In this document: in pieces, positions 51,663 through 60,657 of the stretch | Numbering within the stretch: position 1 is the first letter of the stretch | How the letters are laid out: each line of letters begins with the position of its first letter | From: Cyanobacteriota bacterium | Lineage (GTDB): Bacteria > Cyanobacteriota > Cyanobacteriia > CACIAM-69d | Assembly: GCA_022402445.1 (NCBI GenBank) | Contig: JAKRSF010000005.1 | Location: forward strand, 141,507-205,506 | DNA length: 64,000 nucleotides | Direction of reading: 5' to 3' | The notes under the pieces: generated by a model | What the model saw: the letters and a program-made list of their open reading frames with translations, nothing else | Databases searched by the model: none | What the model was told of the DNA's origin: nothing | Translations under genes and position numbers: made by a program

Positions 51663-52193
51663 CTAGGCGGGAGTTACCTGGAGGATCAGCGTGCGTCGGT
51701 CAAAGGTTTGCACCTTGCCCACCTCCGTCAGGTCCGTCACCGTCCGTTCCAGCAGTTCAATGGCGCGCTCCCGGTGGACCCGTTCCCGGCCCCGCAGGCG
51801 CACTTGAAATTTGACCGAATCACCTTTCTTGAGCCAATCCACCGCCCACTTGATCCGCAGGAGATAGTCCGAGTCGCCGACGTTGGGGCGCAGTTTCACC
51901 TCCTTGAGGGAGGGTTTGCTGGCGTTCTGGCGCTGGCGCTTCTTCTGACGGTATTGGTGTTTGCCATAGTCCATCACCTTTGCCACGGGGGTCTCTTTGC
52001 CTTCTGAGACCACGACTAGGTTTAGGCCCGCCGCTTCGGCAAGTTGGATCGCTTCCTGGGTATCGACGAGGCCACGGTTGTTGTTGTCCGCGTCGATGAG
52101 CAGTACTTGGGGAGCCCGGATGTAGTCATCCACGGGGGGTTTGCGGGCAACGGCGGGCTTTTTGATGATGGGTTTCTTAGCGATAACGGCCAC
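51663..52193 (-). CDS. infC: Translation initiation factor IF-3
   Basis: A 173-176 residue IF-3. The N-domain has APQVLLIDADNNNRGLVDTQ, then EAIQLAEAAGLNLVVVSEGK. The linker is VAKVMDYGKHQYRQKKRQRQ, and the C-domain has LKEVKLRPNVGDSDYLLRIK, VKFQVRLRGRERVHRERAIE and a FDRRTLILQVTPA end. It is somewhat divergent from the commonest cyanobacterial IF-3, and a second infC elsewhere is possible. The given start is a GTG at 52193, but that codon overlaps the GGAGGT (52192-52197). An ATC at 52182-52184 lies 7 bases after GGAGGT and is probably the true start, giving 173 residues. infC of other bacteria uses AUU, AUC or AUA, which lets IF-3 repress itself. Confidence 0.88.
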   Translation of the reverse strand: MAVIAKKPIIKKPAVARKPPVDDYIRAPQVLLIDADNNNRGLVDTQEAIQLAEAAGLNLVVVSEGKETPVAKVMDYGKHQYRQKKRQRQNASKPSLKEVKLRPNVGDSDYLLRIKWAVDWLKKGDSVKFQVRLRGRERVHRERAIELLERTVTDLTEVGKVQTFDRRTLILQVTPA

Positions 52194-52197
52194 CTCC
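52182..52197 (-). promoter_or_regulatory. infC ribosome binding site pointing to an AUC start
   Basis: On the minus strand GGAGGT (52197-52192) is followed by GGCCGTT and then ATC (52184-52182). No ATG, GTG or TTG in frame sits at a proper distance; the GTG overlaps the Shine-Dalgarno itself. Confidence 0.6.
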
Positions 52198-52435
52198 GGT
52201 GGGGATGTTGAATGGATGGGAAGGATGCTTGGGCGATCGCGCGATCGCCGTCTCCCATTCCCACGGTAGCGCACTGCGTTGAGGTTGCCTAAGGGGCTGG
52301 GCGGGCGGCGGAGGCCAGCGGGGGGGCGATCGCGGTGGTTTGGTGGGGGATTGCGCGCGCGAAAAAATACCGGATTAATTTCCGATTTGGAGGGTTTTAG
52401 CGGTGGTTGGGGCCTGGGAAGTTGGTGGATTTTCC

Positions 52436-53110
52436 CTAGCGCCAACTGCGGCGGGAATCGCAGATGGTGGGCGGATCGAAGACGCGCCGTCCGGGCTGGC
52501 CGTCGGCCCCCACCCAGGTGATTTCTTGCACTTCCGCAAACAGCCTCGAAAATCCTGCCATGCTGACCCGCTTGGGGTTGCTGGTGTAGTCCTGGCGGGC
52601 ATTGGCAGCAATTTCCCTGCTGATGCTGGCGGAGCCGCCGCGATCAACGACTTCCCTAAATTCCTGTCCGCCCCCTTCCTGTTCGCGGGTGCGGATTAGC
52701 TGGTGACGCACGACAGTGTTGCGGATTGCGGTGTCGGTGCCGTTGAAGAGGCTGCCGACCACCCTCACGTCGTAATCGCCGTCGCGGGGGGCGTCCTCAC
52801 CCTCAACGCCGCAGGTGAGTTCGATCGCGTCGCCGTTGCTGGCAACCCTGGGGCTATCAAATTCGCCGCTGATGGCGCGATCGCCCAGGTCATCCGTGGG
52901 GGGGGAGGCGGGGGCGGCGATCGCGGGGCCAGTGCCACAGAGGTAGGTGAGATTGTGGCGCACCCCCTGGGCATCGAGCCAATAGCAGAGGGGATTGGGG
53001 TCCGGATCGGGAATGGCGGGGGGCCGCATGAATTGGCCATGGGCGGCGAGGGGCACCGCGATCGCGAGGCTACTGAGTCCCAACAAACCCAGAAAACGAG
53101 AAGGCCGCAT
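52436..53110 (-). CDS. Secreted protein of unknown function
   Basis: A 224-residue protein with a signal peptide (FLGLLGLSSLAIAVPLAAHG). The mature part has a Cys-containing segment (PNPLCYWLDAQGVRHNLTYL, then CGTG), a Ser/Pro linker and a C-terminal domain (YDVRVVGSLFNGTDTAIRNT; FREVVDRGGSASISREIAAN; FAEVQEITWVGADGQPG) resembling a beta-sandwich. It has four or more Cys, probably paired outside the cytoplasm. No family assignment. ATG 53110 is chosen at the basic n-region. It is transcribed in the same direction as infC, 240 bases upstream of it. Confidence 0.6.
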   Translation of the reverse strand: MRPSRFLGLLGLSSLAIAVPLAAHGQFMRPPAIPDPDPNPLCYWLDAQGVRHNLTYLCGTGPAIAAPASPPTDDLGDRAISGEFDSPRVASNGDAIELTCGVEGEDAPRDGDYDVRVVGSLFNGTDTAIRNTVVRHQLIRTREQEGGGQEFREVVDRGGSASISREIAANARQDYTSNPKRVSMAGFSRLFAEVQEITWVGADGQPGRRVFDPPTICDSRRSWR

Positions 53111-53245
53111 GGGGAACAAGGGGGGTGATGTCTGCCCTCATCCTACAGCGGCTTTATGCAAGGACCTTAGCCTGCATAACACTTGTATAAGAAGATCGAT
53201 TTGGGCCGAAGGCGCGATCGCGGCTATCCCCGGTGCCGCTAGGCT

Positions 53246-53341
53246 TCAGCCCCCCAGGGCAAAAATTCCCATAATGGCCGCCGAAAGGACCAATCCCGGA
53301 CTCAGTAACAAAATCAACATCAGCAGATCGTGGGTATTCAT
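53246..53341 (-). CDS. Possible 31-residue single-helix membrane peptide
   Basis: A short frame MNTHDLLMLILLLSPGLVLS, then AAIMGIFALGG, ending in TGA. It has one clear hydrophobic helix with a polar N-terminus, the size of the small photosystem, cytochrome b6f or NDH subunits, but it matches none I can recall. A GGGGA lies 8 bases before the ATG as a possible ribosome binding site. It sits alone between a secreted-protein gene and cysS. Chance cannot be excluded at this length. Confidence 0.4.
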   Translation of the reverse strand: MNTHDLLMLILLLSPGLVLSAAIMGIFALGG

Positions 53342-53618
53342 GGCCGTTCCCCAGGGGGTCAGTGATTTTGCAATGGGCTGGCGGTGATCCTAGCATGGGG
53401 CCTTGGGGCGATCGCGGAGGGCCGGAGGGCACGATCGCCGCGTTGCCAGCCCTCGTTCTCGCATCAGCCGTGGGGGAATTGATCGGAAGGTACGATTCCT
53501 TTTCGATTTCTGGTTTGATGGTTGAGCTAGATTTTTTTAGATTTGGCCCGGATTTTCCCCCTCGCCAAGCCCCTCGCCCACCGGATCCCCTGAAGCGCCA
53601 CCGCGCGATCGCCCTACC

Positions 53619-55097
53619 ATGACGCTCAAGGTTTACAACACCCTCACCCGCCAGAAAGAACCGTTTAATCCCATCGAACCCGGTCGAGTGCGGATGTACT
53701 GCTGCGGCGTGACGGTCTATGACTACTGCCACCTGGGCCATGCCCGGTCCTATGTGGTCTGGGATACGGTGCGGCGCTACCTGGAATGGCGCGGCTATGA
53801 CGTGTGCTATGTCCAAAATTTCACGGACATTGATGACAAAATCCTCAACCGCGCCCGCCAGGAACAGACCACCATGGAGGCGATCGCGGCGCGCTACACG
53901 GAAGCCTATTTCGAGGATATGGAGCGGCTGAACGTGCGGCGGGCCGATGCCTACCCCCGCGCCACCCACACCCTCGATGGCATCCAGCGGCTGATCGGCG
54001 AACTGGAGGCCAAGGGGGTCGCCTATGCCGCCGGGGGCGATGTGTATTTCGCCGTGCGCCGGTTCGAGGGCTACGGCAAGTTGTCGGGCCGCAAATTGGA
54101 CGATCTGCAAGCGGGGGCGGGGGGCCGGACGGGGGGCGATCGCGATCAGCAAAAGCGCGATCCCTTTGACTTTGCCCTGTGGAAAGCCGCCAAGCCGGAG
54201 GAACCGTCCTGGGAATCCCCCTGGGGGCCGGGGCGACCGGGCTGGCACATTGAATGCTCGGCCATGGTGCGGCAGGAGTTGGGGGAGACCATTGATATTC
54301 ACGTGGGGGGCGGCGATTTGGTGTTTCCCCACCACGAAAATGAAATCGCCCAATCGGAGGCGGCGACGGGGCATCCCCTGGCCCGCTACTGGCTCCACAA
54401 CGGCATGGTGAATGTGGGGGGCGAAAAGATGTCCAAGTCCCTGGGGAATTTCACGACGATCCGGGGGCTGCTGGACCAGGACGGTGGCCCGTCGCCCATG
54501 GCCCTGCGGCTGTTTGTGTTGCAGGCCCAGTACCGTAAGCCGATGGATTTTACCGATGAGGCGATCGCGTCGGCGAAGCGCAGTTGGCAGACGTTAGTGG
54601 AGGGGCTCACATTTGGGGAAGCTTGCCTGGATTTGACGGATCCTACGGGCGAGATCGATGGGGTGGCGGGCGATCGCTTCCGGCAGGCCATGGATGACGA
54701 TTTCAATACGTCCGAGGCGCTGGCGGTCCTGTTTGAACTGGCGAAGGATCTGCGCAAACAGAAAAACAAATTAGTCCATGAGGGGGAACTGTCGGGCGAT
54801 CGCGCGGAACTGGCGACCCAATGGCGAACCCTGGTGCAACTGGCGGCGGTTCTGGGCCTGGAGGTGAAGGACGCGGATCGGGCCACTGGCGATGCAGACA
54901 ATGTTGAGGCCGCGATCGCGGGGGGGCTTGATGACGCGGCGATCGAATCCTTGATTGCCCAACGGCAGGCGGCGCGATCGGCCAAGAACTTCGCCGAAGC
55001 CGATCGCCTGCGGGACGAACTGGTGGCGGCGGGGATTGTGCTGATGGATCGTCCCGGCGGCGAAACCGCGTGGCATCGCGGCGAACCGACGGCCTAG
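53619..55097 (+). CDS. cysS: Cysteinyl-tRNA synthetase
   Basis: A 492-residue class I aminoacyl-tRNA synthetase charging tRNA-Cys. The HIGH motif is in [18 protein letters not shown], zinc ligands include C in [10 protein letters not shown] and the GWHIECSAM and HHENE segments, and KMSKS is in [15 protein letters not shown]. The C-terminal helical domain ends with [21 protein letters not shown] short insertion ([17 protein letters not shown]) is Gly-rich. Length is normal. The stop overlaps the convergent HlyD-type gene stop by 4 bases (CTAG). Confidence 0.96.
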   Translation: MTLKVYNTLTRQKEPFNPIEPGRVRMYCCGVTVYDYCHLGHARSYVVWDTVRRYLEWRGYDVCYVQNFTDIDDKILNRARQEQTTMEAIAARYTEAYFEDMERLNVRRADAYPRATHTLDGIQRLIGELEAKGVAYAAGGDVYFAVRRFEGYGKLSGRKLDDLQAGAGGRTGGDRDQQKRDPFDFALWKAAKPEEPSWESPWGPGRPGWHIECSAMVRQELGETIDIHVGGGDLVFPHHENEIAQSEAATGHPLARYWLHNGMVNVGGEKMSKSLGNFTTIRGLLDQDGGPSPMALRLFVLQAQYRKPMDFTDEAIASAKRSWQTLVEGLTFGEACLDLTDPTGEIDGVAGDRFRQAMDDDFNTSEALAVLFELAKDLRKQKNKLVHEGELSGDRAELATQWRTLVQLAAVLGLEVKDADRATGDADNVEAAIAGGLDDAAIESLIAQRQAARSAKNFAEADRLRDELVAAGIVLMDRPGGETAWHRGEPTA

Positions 55098-56665
55098 CGG
55101 CGACCCCGGCGTTGATCATTGAGGCGGGGGCTGTAGTCCTCTAGGCGCTTACCGGGCGGCAGTTCCGTAAAGACGCGATCGCCCGCCCGCACCCCCTCTA
55201 GCACCTGGATTCGATTTTCCAGACTCGCCCCGAGGACCACCGGCTGAAACTTCGGCTGCCCATCGGGGCCGGTCAACAGCACCCCCGTTTCCCCCTCGAT
55301 GGTGACGATCGCCACGGCGGGGATCGCGATCGCCTGATTGAGCCGTTCCCCCAGGAAAGTGAGATCCGCATTCATGCCCGACCGCAGCACATCGAGCCCC
55401 GTCAAAATGTCCACCCGCACGTAGAATGAGGTCACATCCCGCTCCTTCACCGCCGTGGGGGCAATGGTTTTGACGCGCCCCTGGAACTGGCGATCGGGGT
55501 AGGCATCCGCCTGGATTTCCACCGGCTGGCCAATGGTGATGCGGCCAATGTCCACCTCCGGCACCTGGGCGAGCACCTCTAGGCCATTGGCGAGGGACGC
55601 GATCGAGGTGGAGGTGGCCCCGGAACCGGTGGAGGCGGCGGTGGTGGGGGTCACAAAGGATCCTGGCTCCGCGTACTTTTGGGCGATGATGCCGCTGAAG
55701 GGGGCACGGATGACCGTATCGGCGATCTGCACTTCGATCAGGTTGAGGGCCGCCTGGGCTTCGGCCACATCCGCCATGGCTCGGGCGATCGCCTCCTCCC
55801 GTGGCCCCTGTTCCTGCCGCTCTAGGCCCGCTTCCACCTCTCGGATGGCGGCGGCGGCGCGATCGCGATCCGCCAGGGCTGACCGTTCCTCCTGGACCGT
55901 GGCATCAAAGGCATCGCGACCGATCGCCCCTTCATTAAACAAATATTCATTGCGCCGCCGCCGTTCCTGGGCCAAGGTGAGACGGGCCTGGGCGCTGGTG
56001 AGATCCGCCCGCGCGCGACCCACCCGAGCCCGCGCTTCGGCAATGTCTTCCGATCGGTTGCCCGCCCGCAATTCCGCCAGGGCCGCCCGCGATCGCGCCA
56101 CCGAAGCCCGCGCCCGCGCCGCCTGCACCTGCAATTCCGAATCGTCCATTTTGGCGATGGTTTGGCCCCGTTCGACGCGATCGCCCTCCCGCACAAACAA
56201 GGCAATGAGCCGCCCCGCCAGCTTCGGACTCAGGTTCACCGAGGCCACCGGCTGCACCGTACCGCTAGCGTCGATGCGCTGCACCACATCCTCCGGCTGC
56301 ACCACCACGGTCAGGGCGCTCCAATCCTCCGTGGGGCTTGGCTGGCCCGCCACGATCCCCAGAGGTACCCCCCGCGATCGCCCCATCGTCCACCAGGCCA
56401 CACCGCCGCCAATCAAGCCGATCGCCGCGATCGCCCCCCACAGCCGAGGATTTAGAAGCCACCGCGATCGCCGCTCTAGATCCTGGAGCGATCGCAGGGC
56501 CGGATCCACCGGGGCCGAATTCCCTGAATGATCAGCGGAGGCCCCATCGGTCAAAGCCGCCGGAGTTCCCTCGGGGGCCGCCCCGGTCGAAACCTCCAAC
56601 GGTCCCGACTCCGACGATTCCCCCCCTAACTTTGCCGAACGTCCAGGATTCGTATTAACGGCCAT
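55094..56665 (-). CDS. Efflux RND/ABC periplasmic adaptor (HlyD/DevB type)
   Basis: A 523-residue membrane-fusion protein. One N-terminal membrane helix (LWGAIAAIGLIGGGVAWWTM) follows a 70-residue cytoplasmic Ser/Gly-rich part. A biotinyl-lipoyl-like half (VNLSPKLAGRLIALFVREGD) precedes a long coiled coil rich in Ala/Arg/Glu (about 165-300). The second lipoyl half has APFSGIIAQKYAEPGSFVTP, and a beta-barrel with VKTIAPTAVKERDVTSFYVR ends it. Such adaptors join an inner-membrane pump to an outer-membrane channel. No pump gene is adjacent in the window. ATG 56665 is preferred over an upstream TTG. Confidence 0.87.
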   Translation of the reverse strand: MAVNTNPGRSAKLGGESSESGPLEVSTGAAPEGTPAALTDGASADHSGNSAPVDPALRSLQDLERRSRWLLNPRLWGAIAAIGLIGGGVAWWTMGRSRGVPLGIVAGQPSPTEDWSALTVVVQPEDVVQRIDASGTVQPVASVNLSPKLAGRLIALFVREGDRVERGQTIAKMDDSELQVQAARARASVARSRAALAELRAGNRSEDIAEARARVGRARADLTSAQARLTLAQERRRRNEYLFNEGAIGRDAFDATVQEERSALADRDRAAAAIREVEAGLERQEQGPREEAIARAMADVAEAQAALNLIEVQIADTVIRAPFSGIIAQKYAEPGSFVTPTTAASTGSGATSTSIASLANGLEVLAQVPEVDIGRITIGQPVEIQADAYPDRQFQGRVKTIAPTAVKERDVTSFYVRVDILTGLDVLRSGMNADLTFLGERLNQAIAIPAVAIVTIEGETGVLLTGPDGQPKFQPVVLGASLENRIQVLEGVRAGDRVFTELPPGKRLEDYSPRLNDQRRGRR

Positions 56666-56777
56666 GAACCTGATAAGCCCCAAACGGAACAGCCTGGGAT
56701 CGGCGCAAACCGGCGCAAACCTGAGGAGTTTTGCCCTGCCACCCCGCCCAAACCCAGTCTAGCGCGGCGATCTGGCC

Positions 56778-57836
56778 CTAGGGCGATCGTGGGGGGCACT
56801 CCGACGGCGGCGGCACCGGCCCAGACCCCACCGACCCGGATGGCGGCGGCAAGGGCGACAGGGGCGGCGAGGGCAGGGGGGGCGATCCCGGCCCAGACGG
56901 CTCCCCCCGCTGCTGTTGGATCGCCGCCAACCGCAGATCCTGCCGCAGGTGCGTAATGTCCCCCTGGAGCTGGGCAAGGCGATCATGAAGTTCCATCAAC
57001 TGTTGCTCCAGATGGCCCCCCGATCGCTGATCCCGGCTGCGCTCCATCTCCAGCAGTTCCGCCAAGGATTCCTGCTCCTCCTCGTGGATTTCCGCGATCG
57101 TCGTCATCATGCTGCTCACGATCGCCCCCACCACCAAATTCATCACCACCGTCGCCCCCACCAACACAAAACTCACGAAAAATAGGGGAGCCACGAAAGG
57201 AAACGCCTCGGGATCAACACAAAATTCCTCAAGGCCGTCATAGCCCACGCGATCGCACCCATAAATCTGGGTATTCATCACATCCTGCCACCCCTCCAGC
57301 GTCACCACCTGAAAGAGGGTCAGAATCGACCGCGCCAAATTGCCGAACCGCACCGGGTCATTATCCCGAAACAAAAATGTCGCCGCCACCCCATAGGCAT
57401 AGAACACCACCAGCATGATGGAAAACACATAGCCAATGGACGGAAAACTACGAATCAAAGCACAAACAATGATGCGCAGTTGGGGCAGCGCCGTAATCAA
57501 CCGGAACACCCGCAGCAGCCGCACCATCCGCAGCAGCACAAAAAAATTGCTCTGGAGCGGCAGCGCCAGCAGCAGCAAAATTGAAAAATCAAATAAATTC
57601 CAGCCGTCTTGAAAATAGATCCAGGGGCGACGACCGCAGGCAGCAATTTTAACCAGCGCCTCCACCACAAACAGCCCCAGCACCAGCCCATCAACCGCGT
57701 AGATTAACGATCCAAATCGCCGCACGATCGCGGGCTCCGTCTCCAGCCCCATCACCGCACTCGCCAGGACAATCGCCCCCACAACGGTCCATTGGAACCA
57801 GCCAGAAGCGGCAATGCGCTGAAAAATAGGTTGCAT
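56778..57836 (-). CDS. Voltage-gated-type cation channel (bacterial NaV/CaV family)
   Basis: A 352-residue single-repeat six-helix channel. S1-S3 start at WFQWTVVGAIVLASAVMGLE; S4 carries arginines every third residue (R103, R106, R109, R112 in LLRMVRLLRVFRLI). S5 is YVFSIMLVVFYAYGVAATFL. The pore helix and filter read TLFQVVTLEGWQDVMN, compared with TLESW in NaChBac; the extra acidic D185 might alter ion choice. S6 is LFFVSFVLVGATVVMNLVVG. A C-terminal Glu-rich coiled coil (HEEEQESLAELLEMERSRDQ) and a Pro/Gly/Ser tail follow. It should act as a tetramer. ATG 57836 is chosen; the frame is open to 57938. Confidence 0.87.
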   Translation of the reverse strand: MQPIFQRIAASGWFQWTVVGAIVLASAVMGLETEPAIVRRFGSLIYAVDGLVLGLFVVEALVKIAACGRRPWIYFQDGWNLFDFSILLLLALPLQSNFFVLLRMVRLLRVFRLITALPQLRIIVCALIRSFPSIGYVFSIMLVVFYAYGVAATFLFRDNDPVRFGNLARSILTLFQVVTLEGWQDVMNTQIYGCDRVGYDGLEEFCVDPEAFPFVAPLFFVSFVLVGATVVMNLVVGAIVSSMMTTIAEIHEEEQESLAELLEMERSRDQRSGGHLEQQLMELHDRLAQLQGDITHLRQDLRLAAIQQQRGEPSGPGSPPLPSPPLSPLPPPSGSVGSGPVPPPSECPPRSP

Positions 57837-58094
57837 AGGGATAGGGCCGGGGCAATCGGGCCAGGGCAACGGCAAACGGATGGGCAAACAGCGCCATGCA
57901 AGGGATTCAGCACCATGGGGCGTCACCGGGATGCCCAATGCTAAACCAGCCCAACCACGGGATCACGGGCAGGGGCTGCCCCATCCATCTTGCCACTGCC
58001 CCTGGGGGTGAAAAAATATACCTTCAAAGGGGACTGGAGGCTCGAAAAAAGTTGGCCTAGGATCTAGGGCATCCCCCTCTCCACAGGCATCCCC

Positions 58095-59261
58095 ATGGGC
58101 GATCGCGCTGAAACCATTCTTCTGTTCTGGGATTGCCCGGACTGCGGCCATCCCCACATCGAAGGGCCTACCAAACGCTGTCCGGGCTGTTTCTATTGGC
58201 GCGATCGCGCGGTCAAGTTCTATGAAACCCCCGAGTCCCGCGTCCTCACCGCCGAAGAGGAAGCGAAATACACCAACCCCGACTGGATCTGCAAAGTCTG
58301 CGGGGCCGCCAACGCCGACGAGGGCCTGCCCGTCGATCAACTCCTGTGCGGCAGTTGTAACCAATGGCAAACCAATAACCTGGATCTGGGCAACACCAAC
58401 CCCGATCGCCTCCCCACCAATGAGGTGGTCAATCAGCGGCCCAGCCACTGGATTCCCCCCGCCCCCCGCCGCGACCCGGACACGCCCCCAACACCCACAA
58501 CATCCACAAACTGGCGACGGCGCATCGCGATCGGAGCCTTGGGCCTCGGGGGCAGCGCCACGGTTTGGGCCGGGGTCACCCTCCTGAGCCCCCAGCCGAT
58601 CGAAGCGGAAATCCTGGCCCGCTTCTGGACCGTCACCGTGGAAGTCCAGGAAAAACGACCCACCACCGACAGCGGCTGGAACCTGCCCAGCGATGCCTAC
58701 AGCGTCAGCAGCAGCACCCGCCAGAGCGGCACCCGCCAAGTCCAGGTGGGCACCCGCCAGGAGAAGGAACGGGTTTCCTATCGGGAGAAAACGGGCACCA
58801 AGCAGGAGTGCAAAACCGTCTCCAAGGGCAATGGCACGGGCACCCGCTCCTGTAAAGACGTGCCGGTTTATACCACCAAGTACCGTACGGAGACAAAAAC
58901 GGTGCCGGTCTACCGGGATGAGCCGATCTACGACACCTGGTATCGCTATACGGTGGATCGCTGGAAGCAGAAGCAGATCCTGACCCAGGAGGGGCAAGAG
59001 GGGAGCCCCCGCACGCCGCCGTCGGTGCGGCTGACGAATCGCCCCTATCCGGAACAGACCCTTGCGCCGGTGGAGACCTGCTGGCTTCAGGTGTCCTATG
59101 GGGAGAAGGGGGAGCAGAAGATGGCCGAGTGGTCGTTGCCCTGCGATCAGTACGATCGCCTCCGGCGGGGTCAGACGGCCCAGTTTGAGAAGTCGGCCCT
59201 GGGGGGGGTGCGGCTGCTGGATCCGGCGAAGACGGCGAAGGAGCCCCAGGCAACTAAGTGA
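58095..59261 (+). CDS. Zinc-ribbon membrane protein with Tyr/Lys-rich exposed domain
   Basis: A 388-residue protein. The N-terminus has two zinc ribbons: CPDCGHPH with CPGC, and CKVCGAAN with CGSCNQW. A Pro-rich linker leads to one membrane helix (IAIGALGLGGSATVWAGVTL, about 140-160). The rest is a beta-rich domain with a repeated basic-polar pattern (TRQSGTRQVQVGTRQEKERV; YTTKYRTETKTVPVYRDEPI, then YDTWYRYTVDRW). It is probably a conserved cyanobacterial family without known function. Zinc-ribbon ends face the cytoplasm if the helix is oriented N-in. It converges with another zinc-ribbon gene 33 bases downstream. Confidence 0.7.
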   Translation: MGDRAETILLFWDCPDCGHPHIEGPTKRCPGCFYWRDRAVKFYETPESRVLTAEEEAKYTNPDWICKVCGAANADEGLPVDQLLCGSCNQWQTNNLDLGNTNPDRLPTNEVVNQRPSHWIPPAPRRDPDTPPTPTTSTNWRRRIAIGALGLGGSATVWAGVTLLSPQPIEAEILARFWTVTVEVQEKRPTTDSGWNLPSDAYSVSSSTRQSGTRQVQVGTRQEKERVSYREKTGTKQECKTVSKGNGTGTRSCKDVPVYTTKYRTETKTVPVYRDEPIYDTWYRYTVDRWKQKQILTQEGQEGSPRTPPSVRLTNRPYPEQTLAPVETCWLQVSYGEKGEQKMAEWSLPCDQYDRLRRGQTAQFEKSALGGVRLLDPAKTAKEPQATK

Positions 59262-59293
59262 GGGGGTTTCAGGCTGGCAACTGGGGGCAAGGG

Positions 59294-59839
59294 TTAGGGG
59301 TTGAAGTAGGCCGCGAGGCGATCGCGCCACCCCTGGAGACGTAGCTTAAGGGAGACGTAGCTGGCCAGTTGGTAGTGTTCCAGCAGCACCCAACTGACCA
59401 GGCAGAAGTGGGCGATCGCGGTCAGGGCCAGCCACCACGGCCCCAGGGCCGACCCCCGGCTATCGGGCAGGGGCGGAAAAATATATTGGGCCAGGGCAAT
59501 GATCGTCGCGGGCAGCACCGCCAGCACCGCCGCCGCCACCCACAGGGTTGGGGTCAAGGTGGCCCAGGTGCCGGGACGCACCGGCTGCCATGATCGCCCC
59601 CCCCACTGCCAGGACAGGGGCTGGGCGCTATCTTCCACCCGCAGGATCTGGGCGCTGAACTGGGCCGTGAACAGGTGCCGACAAAAATCGCAGGCCATGG
59701 CCGTTTCCATCAGCGGCATCGGGGCCACCCGCCCATGGCGACAGATCGGACAGGGGTAGTCGCCGCGATCGCTCAAGGGACGCACCATCTCTCGTTCGGC
59801 CCCCTCGGGCGATCGCTTCGGGAACGGGGGAATCTGCAT
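59294..59839 (-). CDS. Small zinc-ribbon protein with two membrane helices
   Basis: A 181-residue protein. The N-terminal ribbon has CPICRHG and CDFCRHL about 25 residues apart; a short beta region follows (FSAQILRVEDSAQPLSWQWG). Two hydrophobic helices are near 100-125 (ATLTPTLWVAAAVLAVLPAT) and 145-165 (GPWWLALTAIAHFCLVSWVL). The basic C-terminus is amphipathic (KLRLQGWRDRLAAYF). It resembles a conserved cyanobacterial hypothetical family. ATG 59839 is preferred; 21 more codons upstream are open. Function unknown. Confidence 0.68.
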   Translation of the reverse strand: MQIPPFPKRSPEGAEREMVRPLSDRGDYPCPICRHGRVAPMPLMETAMACDFCRHLFTAQFSAQILRVEDSAQPLSWQWGGRSWQPVRPGTWATLTPTLWVAAAVLAVLPATIIALAQYIFPPLPDSRGSALGPWWLALTAIAHFCLVSWVLLEHYQLASYVSLKLRLQGWRDRLAAYFNP

Positions 59840-59965
59840 GATCAGTGCCCCTAGCTGGCACGGCAAAGAACCGGTCGAGGACCGTCTCCCCAGTCTAGCC
59901 AATGGGCTTCCCGTGGTTCTGAAGGATTTCTTAAAAATAAAGTTGAAACTGAAATTGCCCCAGGG

Positions 59966-60328
59966 CTAGCGCAGGGCGATCGCGATCGCGGCTTCGAGAT
60001 CCGGCTTTTCCAGCGTCGTCAGCACAAACACCTCCTGGATGCCCTTGCCTTTGCGGGCGATCGCCTTGAAGCCCCCCCGGATCGGCACCGACACCCGCAC
60101 CTGCAACTGGGGACAATTGCCCCGCCCGTTCGCCAGCACTCCCGGCGTCACCGTGCCGATGCCCTCTAGCTTAATTAACCGCTCCAGCACCGGAATCAAC
60201 CCCGCCAGATGGGTCGAATGGTTCCACACCAGCCGCCCCACCAGCGGATCCGAGGCCGCTCCCCCGGTGGAATCCCCTGGGGCATTGCCCTCCCCCGCCG
60301 GGGACAGTTTCCGCGATCGCTTCGCCAT
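59966..60328 (-). CDS. DUF2103 family protein (putative metal-binding)
   Basis: A 120-residue protein of the DUF2103 family, seen as GRLVWNHSTHLAGLIPVLER, then GIGTVTPGVLANGRGNCPQL, and the core ending KAIARKGKGIQEVFVLTTLE. The His and Cys residues in NHSTH and NCP could bind a metal; function is unknown. The first 25 residues are Lys/Arg/Gly-rich and disordered-looking. It lies 20 bases after clpS in the same direction, so the two are likely an operon. Confidence 0.75.
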   Translation of the reverse strand: MAKRSRKLSPAGEGNAPGDSTGGAASDPLVGRLVWNHSTHLAGLIPVLERLIKLEGIGTVTPGVLANGRGNCPQLQVRVSVPIRGGFKAIARKGKGIQEVFVLTTLEKPDLEAAIAIALR

Positions 60329-60348
60329 GGGGTGATCCTAGCCGCGCC

Positions 60349-60657
60349 CTAGGCCGCCTCAAGAGGAGCCATCGTCAGCCCTTCGCGCCGCAACTGCTGG
60401 TGATAGAGTTCCGCCTGCTCCTGGGGGCCGACCCACACCACCGCCTGCCCCTCGTTATGGATCTGGTGGGCCAACTCCCAGGCGCGATCGTTCGTCATCT
60501 GGGGAATATACCGGGTCAGGCAGCTCACCACATGCTGGAACGTATTCACATCGTCATTGAGCACAATCACCTTGTAGTTGGGATAGTGCTGGCGGATGGT
60601 TTGGCCCGTGCGCTCCGGCGCTTTGGTGGGGGTGCTGATGGCGGTGATGGATGACAT
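60349..60657 (-). CDS. clpS: ClpS adaptor of the Clp protease
   Basis: A 102-residue adaptor that delivers N-degron substrates to ClpC or ClpA. The core YKVIVLNDDVNTFQHVVSCL, then TRYIPQMTNDRAWELAHQIH and NEGQAVVWVGPQEQAELYHQ, is typical of cyanobacterial ClpS. The DD pair and His in the hydrophobic pocket region contact the substrate N-terminus. ATG 60657 is chosen because the family begins shortly before the core; the frame stays open to 60765 with Pro-rich sequence. Confidence 0.92.
   Translation of the reverse strand: MSSITAISTPTKAPERTGQTIRQHYPNYKVIVLNDDVNTFQHVVSCLTRYIPQMTNDRAWELAHQIHNEGQAVVWVGPQEQAELYHQQLRREGLTMAPLEAA

Noticed and set aside
53154..54398. A 414-codon minus-strand frame opposite cysS
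   Set aside because: The cysS frame carries HIGH and KMSKS motifs; the opposite frame has none.
57963..59330. A 455-codon minus-strand frame
   Set aside because: It overlaps the zinc-ribbon gene on the other strand and lacks domain-like sequence; its Leu/Arg/Gly runs mirror the plus-strand codons.
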